Below, one piece after another: positions 1 through 6,982 of a stretch of 15,163 bases of DNA. Below the pieces are notes generated by a model that had not been told where the DNA came from, did not search any database, and saw nothing but the letters and a program-made list of their open reading frames with translations. Within the stretch, counting starts at the first letter, position 1, and each line of letters begins with the position of its first letter. Position numbers and translations under genes: made by a program. This DNA is from Pseudomonadota bacterium (lineage in GTDB: Bacteria; Desulfobacterota; JADFVX01): positions 1 through 15,163 of the forward strand of contig JADFVM010000214.1 in assembly GCA_015222555.1 (NCBI GenBank), read 5' to 3'.

Positions 1-13
1 AAGAGAGGAAATC

Positions 14-253
14 ATGGATGTAAAAGATAGTAACGGCACCGCACTGGATGAAGCGGATTCCGTACAGGTCATTAAGGATTTATAGGTAAAAGGTTCTTCC
101 ACGACTCTAAAAAGAGGAACCGTATTAAAAAAGTTCCGCCTCACTTCTAAAAATGAAGAGGTTGAGTGCCGCATTGGAAAAGGCACAGTTGTGTTCAAGA
201 GATATTTTTTTGAAAAATGTTTGGCAAAACAACAGGGTTACTTCCCCTGTTAA
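14..253 (+). pseudogene. PhnA/YjdM-type protein broken by an in-frame amber stop
   Basis: Reading from the ATG at 14 gives MDVKDSNGTALDEADSV, then VIKDL, a TAG at 83-85, and on in the same frame VKGSSTTLKRGT up to a TAA at 251-253. Both halves match the C-terminal domain of the PhnA (alkylphosphonate utilisation/YjdM) family, where this stretch usually reads IKDLKVKGSS. The stop therefore sits where a Lys codon is expected, and AAG to TAG is one base change. A GAGAGGA Shine-Dalgarno-like stretch lies just before the ATG, so this may have been a stand-alone domain of about 70 residues. The N-terminal zinc ribbon of longer family members is not visible and would lie off the left edge. The tail after VVFKRYFFEK is longer than usual and may be decayed. 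The biochemical role of the family is poorly established despite its name. It faces the DUF362 gene. Confidence 0.75.
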
Positions 254-287
254 ACGCAAAGGGCTAGACTAAATCACTTGGCATAGC

Positions 288-1286
288 TCACCCTTTCAAA
301 AGGATATCCATCAACCGCACTGCATACTCGCCCCCCTCCTCATCATCGGCAACTATCTCTATCTCCTCGGGTCGTGACACGCCGAGGCCGAGTTCAACCG
401 CCCTTGCGATCTGCTCTTGCTCGAATATCTTCTTTCCCATAACGGCTCTGTTGCTGCCGAGTTCCTTGAGGATGGAAAGCCCTACGGCGTCTATGGCGAT
501 CCTGTCCGTCCCGGCAAGTATGACGTTGGCCCTCTTCCTTTTCCCCCTGGCGGGACCTCCATCAACAAAGGCCTCTATGCCGTCCAGCAGTATGAGCGAC
601 GGCCTGTAGGCCTGGTTTATCTCGGCGATCATCCTCCTCAGGTTGGAGTGGGACCCGTGGAGCTCCCTCATGTTTCTCTTGTGGGTGATGCCGACGGAGT
701 TCTTGAGGGACATGGTGAAGATCCCTCCGTAGGCGTGGGTCTTGAGGCAGCATGTGTTGACGACACAATCCGAGTCGAGGATAGGCCTTGCCACGTCAAA
801 GCCGTCTCTCCAGTGGCTCTTTTCGGGCCTCACCCTTGTCCATCCCTTTCTCGGGAGTTCTTCAAAGTTTATGAGTTTCACGCCGAGCCTAGCGGCAAGG
901 TCGACTATCTCCTTTTCCCTCATTACATCGTCCGTATGCGGCGGTCCGCTCCTCTCGCCTATTGTGATGTCTCCGGCGCCCATCTCCTTCATCTTGAGTA
1001 TGAGATGAGTGAGGGTGTCGTTGTGGGTTGAGGCGGGGAAGGGGTCAGCCGTATTGAAGTTCGGCTTGAGAAGCACATCCTTCCCCTTTACCGGATTTAT
1101 GCCGAGGAGTTCTAAAGCCCTTTTAATCCCCGAAGTCCTGTCGGAAGTCTTTATCAGGGCAATCTTTGCCATGTCGGCTTTCTTCAATCTTTTCGGTGAT
1201 CCGGCCATCGCAGTAATTCCTCCGTCACCTGCCACGATGAAGAGGATGCTGCCTGCAGTCACGATTATGAATTCCCGCCTGTTCAT
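288..1286 (-). CDS. DUF362 family protein with twin-arginine signal
   Basis: The 332-residue protein starts at the ATG at 1286, chosen over a longer reading frame from 1340 because GAGGGAGGAG lies just upstream and the protein then begins MNRREFIIVTAGSILF. That start is a Tat-type signal (RR, then a hydrophobic stretch to about residue 28), suggesting export of a folded protein, perhaps with a cofactor. The body has the DUF362 pattern: LLKPNFNTAD near the start, then a segment ending CCLKTHAYGGIFTMSLKN, and later a DGIEAFVDGGP loop and AGTDRIAIDAVG. No CxxCxxC ferredoxin domain is present, although some family members have one. The precise reaction is unknown. The gene is visibly richer in G+C than its neighbours. 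It stands alone on this strand, convergent with the broken phnA-like gene. Confidence 0.85.
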   Translation of the reverse strand: MNRREFIIVTAGSILFIVAGDGGITAMAGSPKRLKKADMAKIALIKTSDRTSGIKRALELLGINPVKGKDVLLKPNFNTADPFPASTHNDTLTHLILKMKEMGAGDITIGERSGPPHTDDVMREKEIVDLAARLGVKLINFEELPRKGWTRVRPEKSHWRDGFDVARPILDSDCVVNTCCLKTHAYGGIFTMSLKNSVGITHKRNMRELHGSHSNLRRMIAEINQAYRPSLILLDGIEAFVDGGPARGKRKRANVILAGTDRIAIDAVGLSILKELGSNRAVMGKKIFEQEQIARAVELGLGVSRPEEIEIVADDEEGGEYAVRLMDILLKG

Positions 1287-1355
1287 CGTCTCCTCCCTCT
1301 CTATATTTAAAATATAGCACCTTTTCCGAGCCGTTGCCACATCACGAGCCGTAAC

Positions 1356-1382
1356 AGAAAAGGGTCAGCACAACCCTTTTCT
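1356..1382. repeat. perfect 10-bp inverted repeat, 7-base loop
   Basis: AGAAAAGGGT at 1356-1365 and ACCCTTTTCT at 1373-1382 are exact reverse complements separated by CAGCACA. It lies about 70 bases before the DUF362 start codon, between that gene and the oppositely oriented gene at 1584. It could be an operator or a stem-loop in the leader. A terminator is less likely, because no transcript seen here ends at it and no long T run follows. Confidence 0.6.
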
Positions 1383-1583
1383 AAATCTGCAGCATACTTA
1401 TTCACAAAGACATGAGTACGCCCTCGTGACCAAAGGGAGGGAGGCAAAGACACCTTCCAGTAATCATAAAAAAACCTTCACCTATAATCTGTAGATTTCC
1501 AATCGGAATTTGCAATCTCTTCGAATGTATGCTTTAGTAAATTTATAAACCGGCTGAATGCAGTGTAATATTAATTATTCTAT

Positions 1584-1994
1584 ATGAGCATGAAAAACGA
1601 TCCACTGGAAATAGACGGAGACTGGCCTGATTTTGAAGGGAAGCGGCTTCAACAGCTGCTTGCACAGGAGTTGTGGTATCAAAAGAACCTCGAAGAGGAG
1701 GCCAATGTTGTTCTGATAAAGGTTGAAGAATGCTGGTATCATCTTTATTTCGATATAGGTATCGTTTTCTGGAGGATCTCGCGTGATGAGCCGCATGAAA
1801 GCAAGCCCGAGGACACAGAGGAATTTTTTTATCATCTGAGAGATTTAGGCGCAGATCTTGATCTGACAGGCCGGGTTATCCAAAGCTGTACCGCAAAGGC
1901 TATTCCCGGTGGTGTGGAGGTGGAGTTCCGCTTTGAAGGTGGGAAAAAGATTTCCTTTAAGAATGTAGATAACCTGACGCGCTATGAAACTTAA
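1584..1994 (+). CDS. conserved-looking small protein of unknown function
   Basis: An open frame of 136 residues begins MSMKNDPLEIDGDWPDFEGK. It is acidic and soluble-looking, with no signal peptide or membrane segment. Dense aromatic stretches (ELWYQKNLEEEANVV, CWYHLYFDIGIVFWR) and a GGVEVEFRFEGGKKISF strand pair suggest a small mixed alpha/beta fold. The N-terminal part resembles hypothetical proteins from diverse bacteria as I remember them, but I cannot name a domain. No strong Shine-Dalgarno sequence precedes either ATG (1584 or 1590). The reading frame has even, coding-like codon use, which makes it more credible than the opposite-strand frame. It stands alone; a copy of the dispersed repeat begins 35 bases after its stop. 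Confidence 0.6.
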   Translation: MSMKNDPLEIDGDWPDFEGKRLQQLLAQELWYQKNLEEEANVVLIKVEECWYHLYFDIGIVFWRISRDEPHESKPEDTEEFFYHLRDLGADLDLTGRVIQSCTAKAIPGGVEVEFRFEGGKKISFKNVDNLTRYET

Positions 1995-2029
1995 ACAGGC
2001 CATTACCGGGGACGGCTTGCTTCGTTGCG

Positions 2030-2092
2030 CCTCACTTTCAAGCTCTGATCCTCAAATTGTCTTTACCCCAAAGTTATGTATTTGCAGGTGAC
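2030..2092. repeat. dispersed intergenic repeat, copy A
   Basis: Starts CCTCACTTTCAAGC and ends GCAGGTGAC, with 54 bases from the first C of CCTCAC to the GCAGG. Copies B (8570-8632) and C (10661-10723) have the same two ends at exactly the same spacing. It shares CTTTCAA and ATCCTCAAATT with copy C, and its tail AGGTGAC with copy B. It lies just upstream of the truncated gene at 2114. Confidence 0.65.
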
Positions 2093-2113
2093 TCTCATAG
2101 TTTCGGAGAAAAA

Positions 2114-2518
2114 ATGAACCAAAAGTCATCGCTTTCTATGGTCCAGGATATTATGAACGAATTTGCCGGTCTGACCGGGCTTTCACCGGCCGGGAAGGTG
2201 CCACGGCGATACCTGTGGACAGACGCTTTTGCCGTATGCAACTTCCTGGAACTCTATCGTCAATCGGGTGACGACAAATACAAAAATCTCGCGTTGCTAT
2301 TGGTTGATCAGGTTCATAACATACTCGGCCGCCATCGTGAGGACGACTCACGAACCGGCTGGATCAGCGGACTTGATGAGCAGGAAGGCAAAATGCACCC
2401 TACAAAGGGGGACATGAGGATCGGTAAGGATATGAATGAACGGAGCACTTCAAAAGACAAGCATGTTAGCAAGTCCCTGGGCGTAATCGTGCGACTTGGA
2501 GGAAGCATAGATGATTGA
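2114..2518 (+). pseudogene. truncated N-terminal part of a conserved protein of unknown function
   Basis: The start is the ATG at 2114, preceded by GGAG at a spacing of 5 (MNQKSSLSMVQDIMNEFAGL). The segment YLWTDAFAVCNFLELYRQ through QVHNILGRHREDDSRTGWI and GLDEQEGKMHPTKG to IGKDMNER is very like the first third of a conserved protein family that I remember as being several hundred residues long and alpha-helical. Similarity ends at MNER. The remaining 24 residues (STSKDKHVSKSLG onward) do not follow the family, and the frame stops at 2518. The rest of the gene is not found downstream, so a deletion or rearrangement probably fused this stump to the sequence in front of the next gene. The ATG of the ADP-ribosylglycohydrolase stump overlaps its last 8 bases. 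A translated short product is possible, but the fold would be incomplete. Confidence 0.65.
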
Positions 2519-2618
2519 AGCGATAGCGGGTGACATAATTGGGTCGGTATCCGAGCGCTATCCGATCAAGACGAAGGACTTCCCCCTATTTCATCCGCGC
2601 TGTTGTTTTACCGACTGA
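2511..2618 (+). pseudogene. N-terminal stump of ADP-ribosylglycohydrolase
   Basis: A 35-residue frame reads MIEAIAGDIIGSVSERYPIK then TKDFPLFHPRCCFTD and stops. This is the start of an ADP-ribosylglycohydrolase (ARH/DraG-like) protein: GDIIGS followed by TKDFPLF and the first half of the metal-binding TDDT motif. The full-length enzyme, about 250 to 300 residues, removes ADP-ribose from proteins using two Mg ions held by TDD-type motifs. The frame ends exactly inside TDD. Removing one T at about 2616 restores D-D, but the frame after that does not look like the family, so the gene is dead. A good GGAGG precedes the ATG. Confidence 0.7.
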
Positions 2619-2876
2619 TGCTTTCCTTTTTTTTTGCAAAACTACTAACGTCGGATATTACCTCACAGAATATCTGATATTATGCGATAGGTTGGTCAAA
2701 AAAAGAGTGTGGTATACTTGTTAAAGAGATGCTTCCCGCCTATCCTTTGACGGAGTTGAGCATCCGAGTAAGGTTAATTACAATTTTTTTCTTCGTAAGG
2801 ATCACCCAATGGAGAGTCCAAGCGGAGACTTGATTTAGCTTCGCATAATCGCCCATTGAAGAAAACCCGTCGTCAG

Positions 2877-3479
2877 ATGTATAAGAAGCAAACAAAAAAT
2901 CGACAATTTTACATCATTTCCCATTTTTTGATCAGGGTTGCATTCCCAATCTGTTGCATTGTTTTAATGATGACAAGTTGGTTATCTGCGAAGGAGGAGA
3001 AAATGGCACTTACACTTAGATCAAACGTTTTCAAAGATGGCGGTGAAATTCCGTCAAAATACACCTGTGAAGGGGAAGATATCGCACCGCCGCTGGAATG
3101 GCAAAGTGTACCCGAAGAAGCCCGCAGCCTGGTTCTTATCATTGATGATCCTGATGCACCGGACCCAAAGGCCCCAAAGATGACGTGGGTACATTGGGTT
3201 CTCTACAACATACCGACCAACACATCAGACCTTCCTGAAGGAGCTACTTCGACAGACCTTCCTTCAGGTGCGGAAGAAGGGTTAAATGATTGGAAAAGAT
3301 CTGGTTACGGCGGCCCATGTCCTCCTATCGGTCGTCACCGTTATTTCCACAAATTGTATGCCTTGGATACAGTCCTAAGCAGATTGAAAAATCCGACAAA
3401 GGCAGAGATTGAAGCTGCAATGAAGGGGCATATTATCGCTAAAACGGAGCTTGTTGGGACCTATCAGAAGTCCAGATAA
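2877..3479 (+). CDS. YbhB/YbcL-type Raf kinase inhibitor-like (PEBP) protein
   Basis: Phosphatidylethanolamine-binding-protein fold, bacterial YbhB/YbcL branch, usually about 150 to 160 residues. The hallmark ligand-pocket motifs are visible: PSKYTCEGEDIAPPL, IIDDPDAPDP, WVHWVLYNIP, YGGPCPPIGRHRYFHKLYAL. The function in bacteria is not settled. The start is uncertain. The best ribosome site is AAGGAGGAG just before the ATG at 3003 (MALTLRSNVF), giving a cytoplasmic protein of 158 residues. The frame stays open upstream through TTG at 2856 and ATG at 2877, adding a Lys/Arg-rich start, a hydrophobic run (IRVAFPICCIVLMMTSWL) and an SAKEE cleavage-like site, which is a convincing signal peptide; I recall secreted members beginning similarly. 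I chose 2877 to include it, though no clear ribosome site supports that codon. The gene appears monocistronic. Confidence 0.85.
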   Translation: MYKKQTKNRQFYIISHFLIRVAFPICCIVLMMTSWLSAKEEKMALTLRSNVFKDGGEIPSKYTCEGEDIAPPLEWQSVPEEARSLVLIIDDPDAPDPKAPKMTWVHWVLYNIPTNTSDLPEGATSTDLPSGAEEGLNDWKRSGYGGPCPPIGRHRYFHKLYALDTVLSRLKNPTKAEIEAAMKGHIIAKTELVGTYQKSR

Positions 3480-3641
3480 TTACCGCCTTCAACGTCGGCA
3501 TTCAACTATGGCTAGACTGATTCAGGCGTTACTGTCTCTCATCTGGTGTTTTTTGCTTCATATGTGTGTCAGTAACAACAATCGTTTTATCCATTGGGAT
3601 ACATCTGTTTATAACGGTTTAATAGCAACAAAGGGTAATAA

Positions 3642-4409
3642 TTGCATTCCGATTTGATTGCCATGCTGAAAAGGAGAGGCTTCGAGGTCATGGCGGCCAA
3701 TCCGAGGGACAAGCTCTTCTTCCCAAAGGACAGGCATAACAACTTCGAAAATGAAATCTATGAGATTTTAAAAAAATACTCATTTCGGATATTCATGAGA
3801 GATGTCATTAAGAACAGGAAATCCTTCTGTGTTGACGATCTCATGAAATATGTTTCCAGGGAATGGGTTGAAACGTATATCAACTTTCTTCTGGAAAGGA
3901 ATATCGTTGAAAATATAAAAGATGACTTTTATCGTTTGAACAAGAAATCGGTCTTCAGTTTTGGTGAGACTCTGGAGTGGTTTGTGGCCCAGATTTTCGA
4001 GCGAGAGTTTTCCTCAACTGCCATGTGGGGTGTCCGGCTAAGAGGAGGTAAGAGCGGCGGTGATTACGACGTAATAGCGTCTTTTGAACAGAGGATTGCC
4101 TATATTGAAGTCAAGTCATCGCCTCCGGCCAATGTGGAGGAGAAAGAAATTGTTTCCTTTCTTGAGCGATCTGAAGAACTTGCTCCTTCCCTCGCAATTT
4201 TTCTGGAAGACACTCAACTCAGGATGAAAGATAAGATCGTCCCCTTCTTTGAAAATGCTGTGAAGGAAAAAGGCCTGGTTGTCAAAAGGTTACGTGAAGA
4301 GATATTCGGTATTGGAAGCAAGGTTTACATTACGAACAGTAAAAGAGATGTTGTGAGCAACTTGGCCTTCTGCGTTAAGCACCATCTGACATCAGGGAGC
4401 TTTGTTTGA
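3642..4409 (+). CDS. winged-helix plus PD-(D/E)XK nuclease-fold protein
   Basis: The 255-residue protein starts at TTG 3642, chosen because AAAGGG lies 6 bases upstream; the ATG at 3663 has no such site. Residues about 36-105 (NEIYEILKKYSFRIFMRDVI to IVENIKDDFYRLNK) look like a winged-helix unit. Residues about 106-160 carry a PD-(D/E)XK pattern: a helix with Glu109/Glu112 (GETLEWFVAQIF), then GGDYDV (Asp141, Asp143) and YIEVKSS (Glu156, Lys158), all in the spacing of Mg-dependent nucleases and Holliday-resolvase-like folds. The C-terminal part (LEDTQLRMKDKIVPFFE) is also characteristic of what I remember as an uncharacterised conserved family. DNA cleavage or repair is inferred from the fold only. 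It is not next to a methyltransferase, so a restriction role is not supported. A weak promoter (TTGGGA, 18 bases, TTTAAT) ends at 3623. Confidence 0.75.
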   Translation: MHSDLIAMLKRRGFEVMAANPRDKLFFPKDRHNNFENEIYEILKKYSFRIFMRDVIKNRKSFCVDDLMKYVSREWVETYINFLLERNIVENIKDDFYRLNKKSVFSFGETLEWFVAQIFEREFSSTAMWGVRLRGGKSGGDYDVIASFEQRIAYIEVKSSPPANVEEKEIVSFLERSEELAPSLAIFLEDTQLRMKDKIVPFFENAVKEKGLVVKRLREEIFGIGSKVYITNSKRDVVSNLAFCVKHHLTSGSFV

Positions 4410-4660
4410 TCAAATACTTATCTGCTATCAGTCCTACTATGAATTCACCTTTCTGTAATGTTGATTTTGTCAACCACTTCAAAATGTGGACATTACAAAC
4501 TGAAAGCAGCAAAGTCTTACATTATTTCAAATGAATATTACAAAATTCCACAATAAAAAGGCATAAGAGCGATATCTGTCGTACATATCAACTGTTTTTG
4601 TGATATAGATAGGGCAGGAGAAAAACCAGAATGCTATAGGTTGAGACCTGACCCTATATC

Positions 4661-6982
4661 TTATGCAACAGGGGCGCGCTTATTTTCGAGATCTTCAGCA
4701 GCAGATTTGATCAGTTGTTCTACTCCAAGGTTTTTACCATTAGACTCTATAAGTCCGCAAGCAATCTTTATGCTTACCGGCGGTAGACTGCCCTCAGGGC
4801 CAACGTTTTCAGCAATGATTTGATCTGTAAGTCTTTTTAGAATTTCATCTCCCTTTTCATCCGACTCCGGAAGTAGAAGAGCAAATCTGCTATCTGAATA
4901 TCTCCCCACGACATCAAAGGCCCTTATGCTCTTACTCAATCTGCTTGCGATACCCTTTACAAGCCTGTTTCCGCTGTCATGACCGTAAAGATCCACATAA
5001 TTGTTGAAATTCGCAACCTCCAGGAAGGCAAATGTCAATGAGTCATTATGTCTCTTTGATCGTTTAAGCTCATCTTCAAGTCTTCTCACCAAAGATTCTT
5101 CATTTGGCAAGTTAGTCAATTTATCCACGCTGATGAGTTTCCGTGATTCTACAATGGACACAATATTGGCAATAGCCTTTTCTGCATATAAAATGAATCG
5201 ATCAAGAATCTCTTTATCTTCTTGTTTAAATGGAATGGGATAGAAAGCTCCTTTTGACATCTTGTCATAGAGAGAAAGGGCCCCAACAACTGAGCCTTTA
5301 TGCCTAAGTGGATAACATCGAGCAGACCTGGCATTTGTTTTTTCATCTTTGTATGCACTTTTTCTGAGGTCAGAAATCAGAAGTGGTTCCCGCTTTTCGA
5401 TTACGTCATTGGCCAGCTTCTTATCCAGATTTAAGATGGATTTTCTCAACTCCTTATCCCCCATACCATATGCAGCTCTAATCGTAAACTGACCGGTTTT
5501 TTTGTCATACAGGCTAATGACAGAGCCTTCCGCCTCCATTATCATTGCCGAAGATGAGGCAATAAGACTTGAAAGTTCCTTAAAGCTGGTGGCGGAGATA
5601 AGTTTCAAGCCTGCTTCATCAATAGCTGAAATTTTGCTAGCTTTAAGTGACATCCTTTCCTCTTCAAAAGCATCTTTAATCTCTTTTGCAATAAGCGGAA
5701 CCAGTTCATCCAGCACTTTGCTGTTATCTTCTTCTATATTTACTGAATGGGTCAGGACTTTAAAAACTCCAACTATTTCTTCATCACTCAGGAGTGGATA
5801 GACCTTGTATAATATTTTTTCACCATCCGAAGATTCTCCCCTCAGAGTAACCTCACACTTTGTTTGAGCTGTAATGCCCTCGACTCCTTCATCTATAGAG
5901 AGTTTGCAGTAATTAGAAAGTGTATGACTTTCCGTAGATGATGCTTTGAGACAGAGTTCAACTGAATCCTTCTCCAATGTATAGATTGCGCACTCTCCCT
6001 TTATAAAGGATGCTACAAGTTTTGAGATTTCCTCCAGTTTTTTTCCAATCGGCATATGGATACTTATTTTACCCGATACTTTCTTCCAGAAATTAAATCT
6101 GTCAGACTCATGTTTCATCTCTTCTATTTCCTGAGAAAGACCAATTATTTTTGCTCCCAGGGGCACCAATTCAGTGAGAGATTTCAAATCCTTTTGATTA
6201 AATGCATTATCACTCCTGTCTGTTTTGACAGTCAAAACACCGATTACTATTTCATCAAACAAAATCGGCACAGAAAGAGCCGACTTGACACCCTCTTTAC
6301 GTAACAGTTCATCGAATTTTGCATCAACCTTGCTCCCCGATAACAGCAGAGGTTCTCCCATTGCGGCAACCTTACCAATAATCCCCTCTCCCAATTTACA
6401 ACTGCGTTTTATTTCTCTCCTTCCATTCATACTATAACTGGCTTCAAGGACAAGATCCCCATCTTTTTTATCAACTAACATTATAGAACCAGTTTCCGCC
6501 TCTGTCGATGACGCGGCAACTCTCAACACCATAGAGAGCAGTTCCTTTTTATCCTTGGCATTGTTGATTTCTTTTACAACCTCATTAATTATTGAGAGGC
6601 AACTATCGTTATCATCTTTAGGAGATGCAGCCTCCCTATCTTCCTCTTCGCCGTTATTGCTCCATATTTGTTTTGCAGTCGCAGGATTTATGATGTCAAC
6701 ATGTTCAAGATTAAAGGAATTCAGGATTGCATGGATCTCGTCATTGTGTGATGTATCAACGATTATATCCAGACCTTCTTTTTCCTTTATTGAATCGAGG
6801 CTGGAAGAGATTTCGACCTTTAAGTGATCCGATATCATGTAACCCAGTTTACCCAGCTTAAAGATGAGCGCATCAGGATTTCTTTCAGCAATCAGTGTAA
6901 CCTTTGTATCGGCTGATTTTATTAATAGAGGAAGCAAGGCCAGCCCCTCTTTACCTCCACCAACGATGGCAACATTCTTCAT
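4661..6982 (-). CDS. Rossmann-GAF-GAF-GAF protein with degenerate GGDEF domain
   Basis: A 773-residue cytoplasmic protein. Residues 1-108 form a nucleotide-binding Rossmann-like domain (VAIVGGGKEGLALLPLL). Three GAF sensor domains follow at about 135-285 (GSIMLVDKKDGDLVLEAS), 300-440 and 455-605. Residues 612-770 are GGDEF-like (DKLTNLPNEESL, YGHDSGN). The signature reads SDSRF at 696-700 instead of GGDEF. The metal-site DID is EVA, and the guanine-contact Asn and Asp are Val and Asn. Diguanylate cyclase activity is therefore not expected. An RxxD inhibitory-site motif (Arg687-Ala-Phe-Asp690) sits five residues before the signature, as in active enzymes with product feedback, so it may bind c-di-GMP. 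Its ATG overlaps the stop of the receiver-DUF4388 gene by 4 bases, implying translational coupling. The ligands of the GAF domains are unknown. Confidence 0.85.
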   Translation of the reverse strand: MKNVAIVGGGKEGLALLPLLIKSADTKVTLIAERNPDALIFKLGKLGYMISDHLKVEISSSLDSIKEKEGLDIIVDTSHNDEIHAILNSFNLEHVDIINPATAKQIWSNNGEEEDREAASPKDDNDSCLSIINEVVKEINNAKDKKELLSMVLRVAASSTEAETGSIMLVDKKDGDLVLEASYSMNGRREIKRSCKLGEGIIGKVAAMGEPLLLSGSKVDAKFDELLRKEGVKSALSVPILFDEIVIGVLTVKTDRSDNAFNQKDLKSLTELVPLGAKIIGLSQEIEEMKHESDRFNFWKKVSGKISIHMPIGKKLEEISKLVASFIKGECAIYTLEKDSVELCLKASSTESHTLSNYCKLSIDEGVEGITAQTKCEVTLRGESSDGEKILYKVYPLLSDEEIVGVFKVLTHSVNIEEDNSKVLDELVPLIAKEIKDAFEEERMSLKASKISAIDEAGLKLISATSFKELSSLIASSSAMIMEAEGSVISLYDKKTGQFTIRAAYGMGDKELRKSILNLDKKLANDVIEKREPLLISDLRKSAYKDEKTNARSARCYPLRHKGSVVGALSLYDKMSKGAFYPIPFKQEDKEILDRFILYAEKAIANIVSIVESRKLISVDKLTNLPNEESLVRRLEDELKRSKRHNDSLTFAFLEVANFNNYVDLYGHDSGNRLVKGIASRLSKSIRAFDVVGRYSDSRFALLLPESDEKGDEILKRLTDQIIAENVGPEGSLPPVSIKIACGLIESNGKNLGVEQLIKSAAEDLENKRAPVA

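Noticed and set aside
83..85. TAG as a pyrrolysine codon
   Set aside because: Lys is the expected residue, the family is not known to use pyrrolysine, and no pyl genes are visible. A simple mutation is more likely.
136..150. CCTCACTT in the phnA-like remnant as a fourth copy of the dispersed repeat
   Set aside because: Only 8 bases match; it lies in coding sequence and the 54-base partner motif is missing.
258..296. AAAGGG...CCCTTT as a terminator between phnA-like and DUF362 genes
   Set aside because: The loop would be 27 bases and the stem 6, without a T run, and it overlaps the end of DUF362.
417..1031. Long plus-strand reading frame opposite the DUF362 gene
   Set aside because: It is a shadow of the G+C-rich minus-strand gene and shows no family resemblance.
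2539..2724. 61-residue frame over the ADP-ribosylglycohydrolase stump
   Set aside because: The family match lies in the other frame, and this one has no coding signature.
4454..4497. 8-bp inverted repeat TGTAATGT/ACATTACA with a 28-base gap
   Set aside because: The stem is short, the gap long and the region AT-rich; this could arise by chance.
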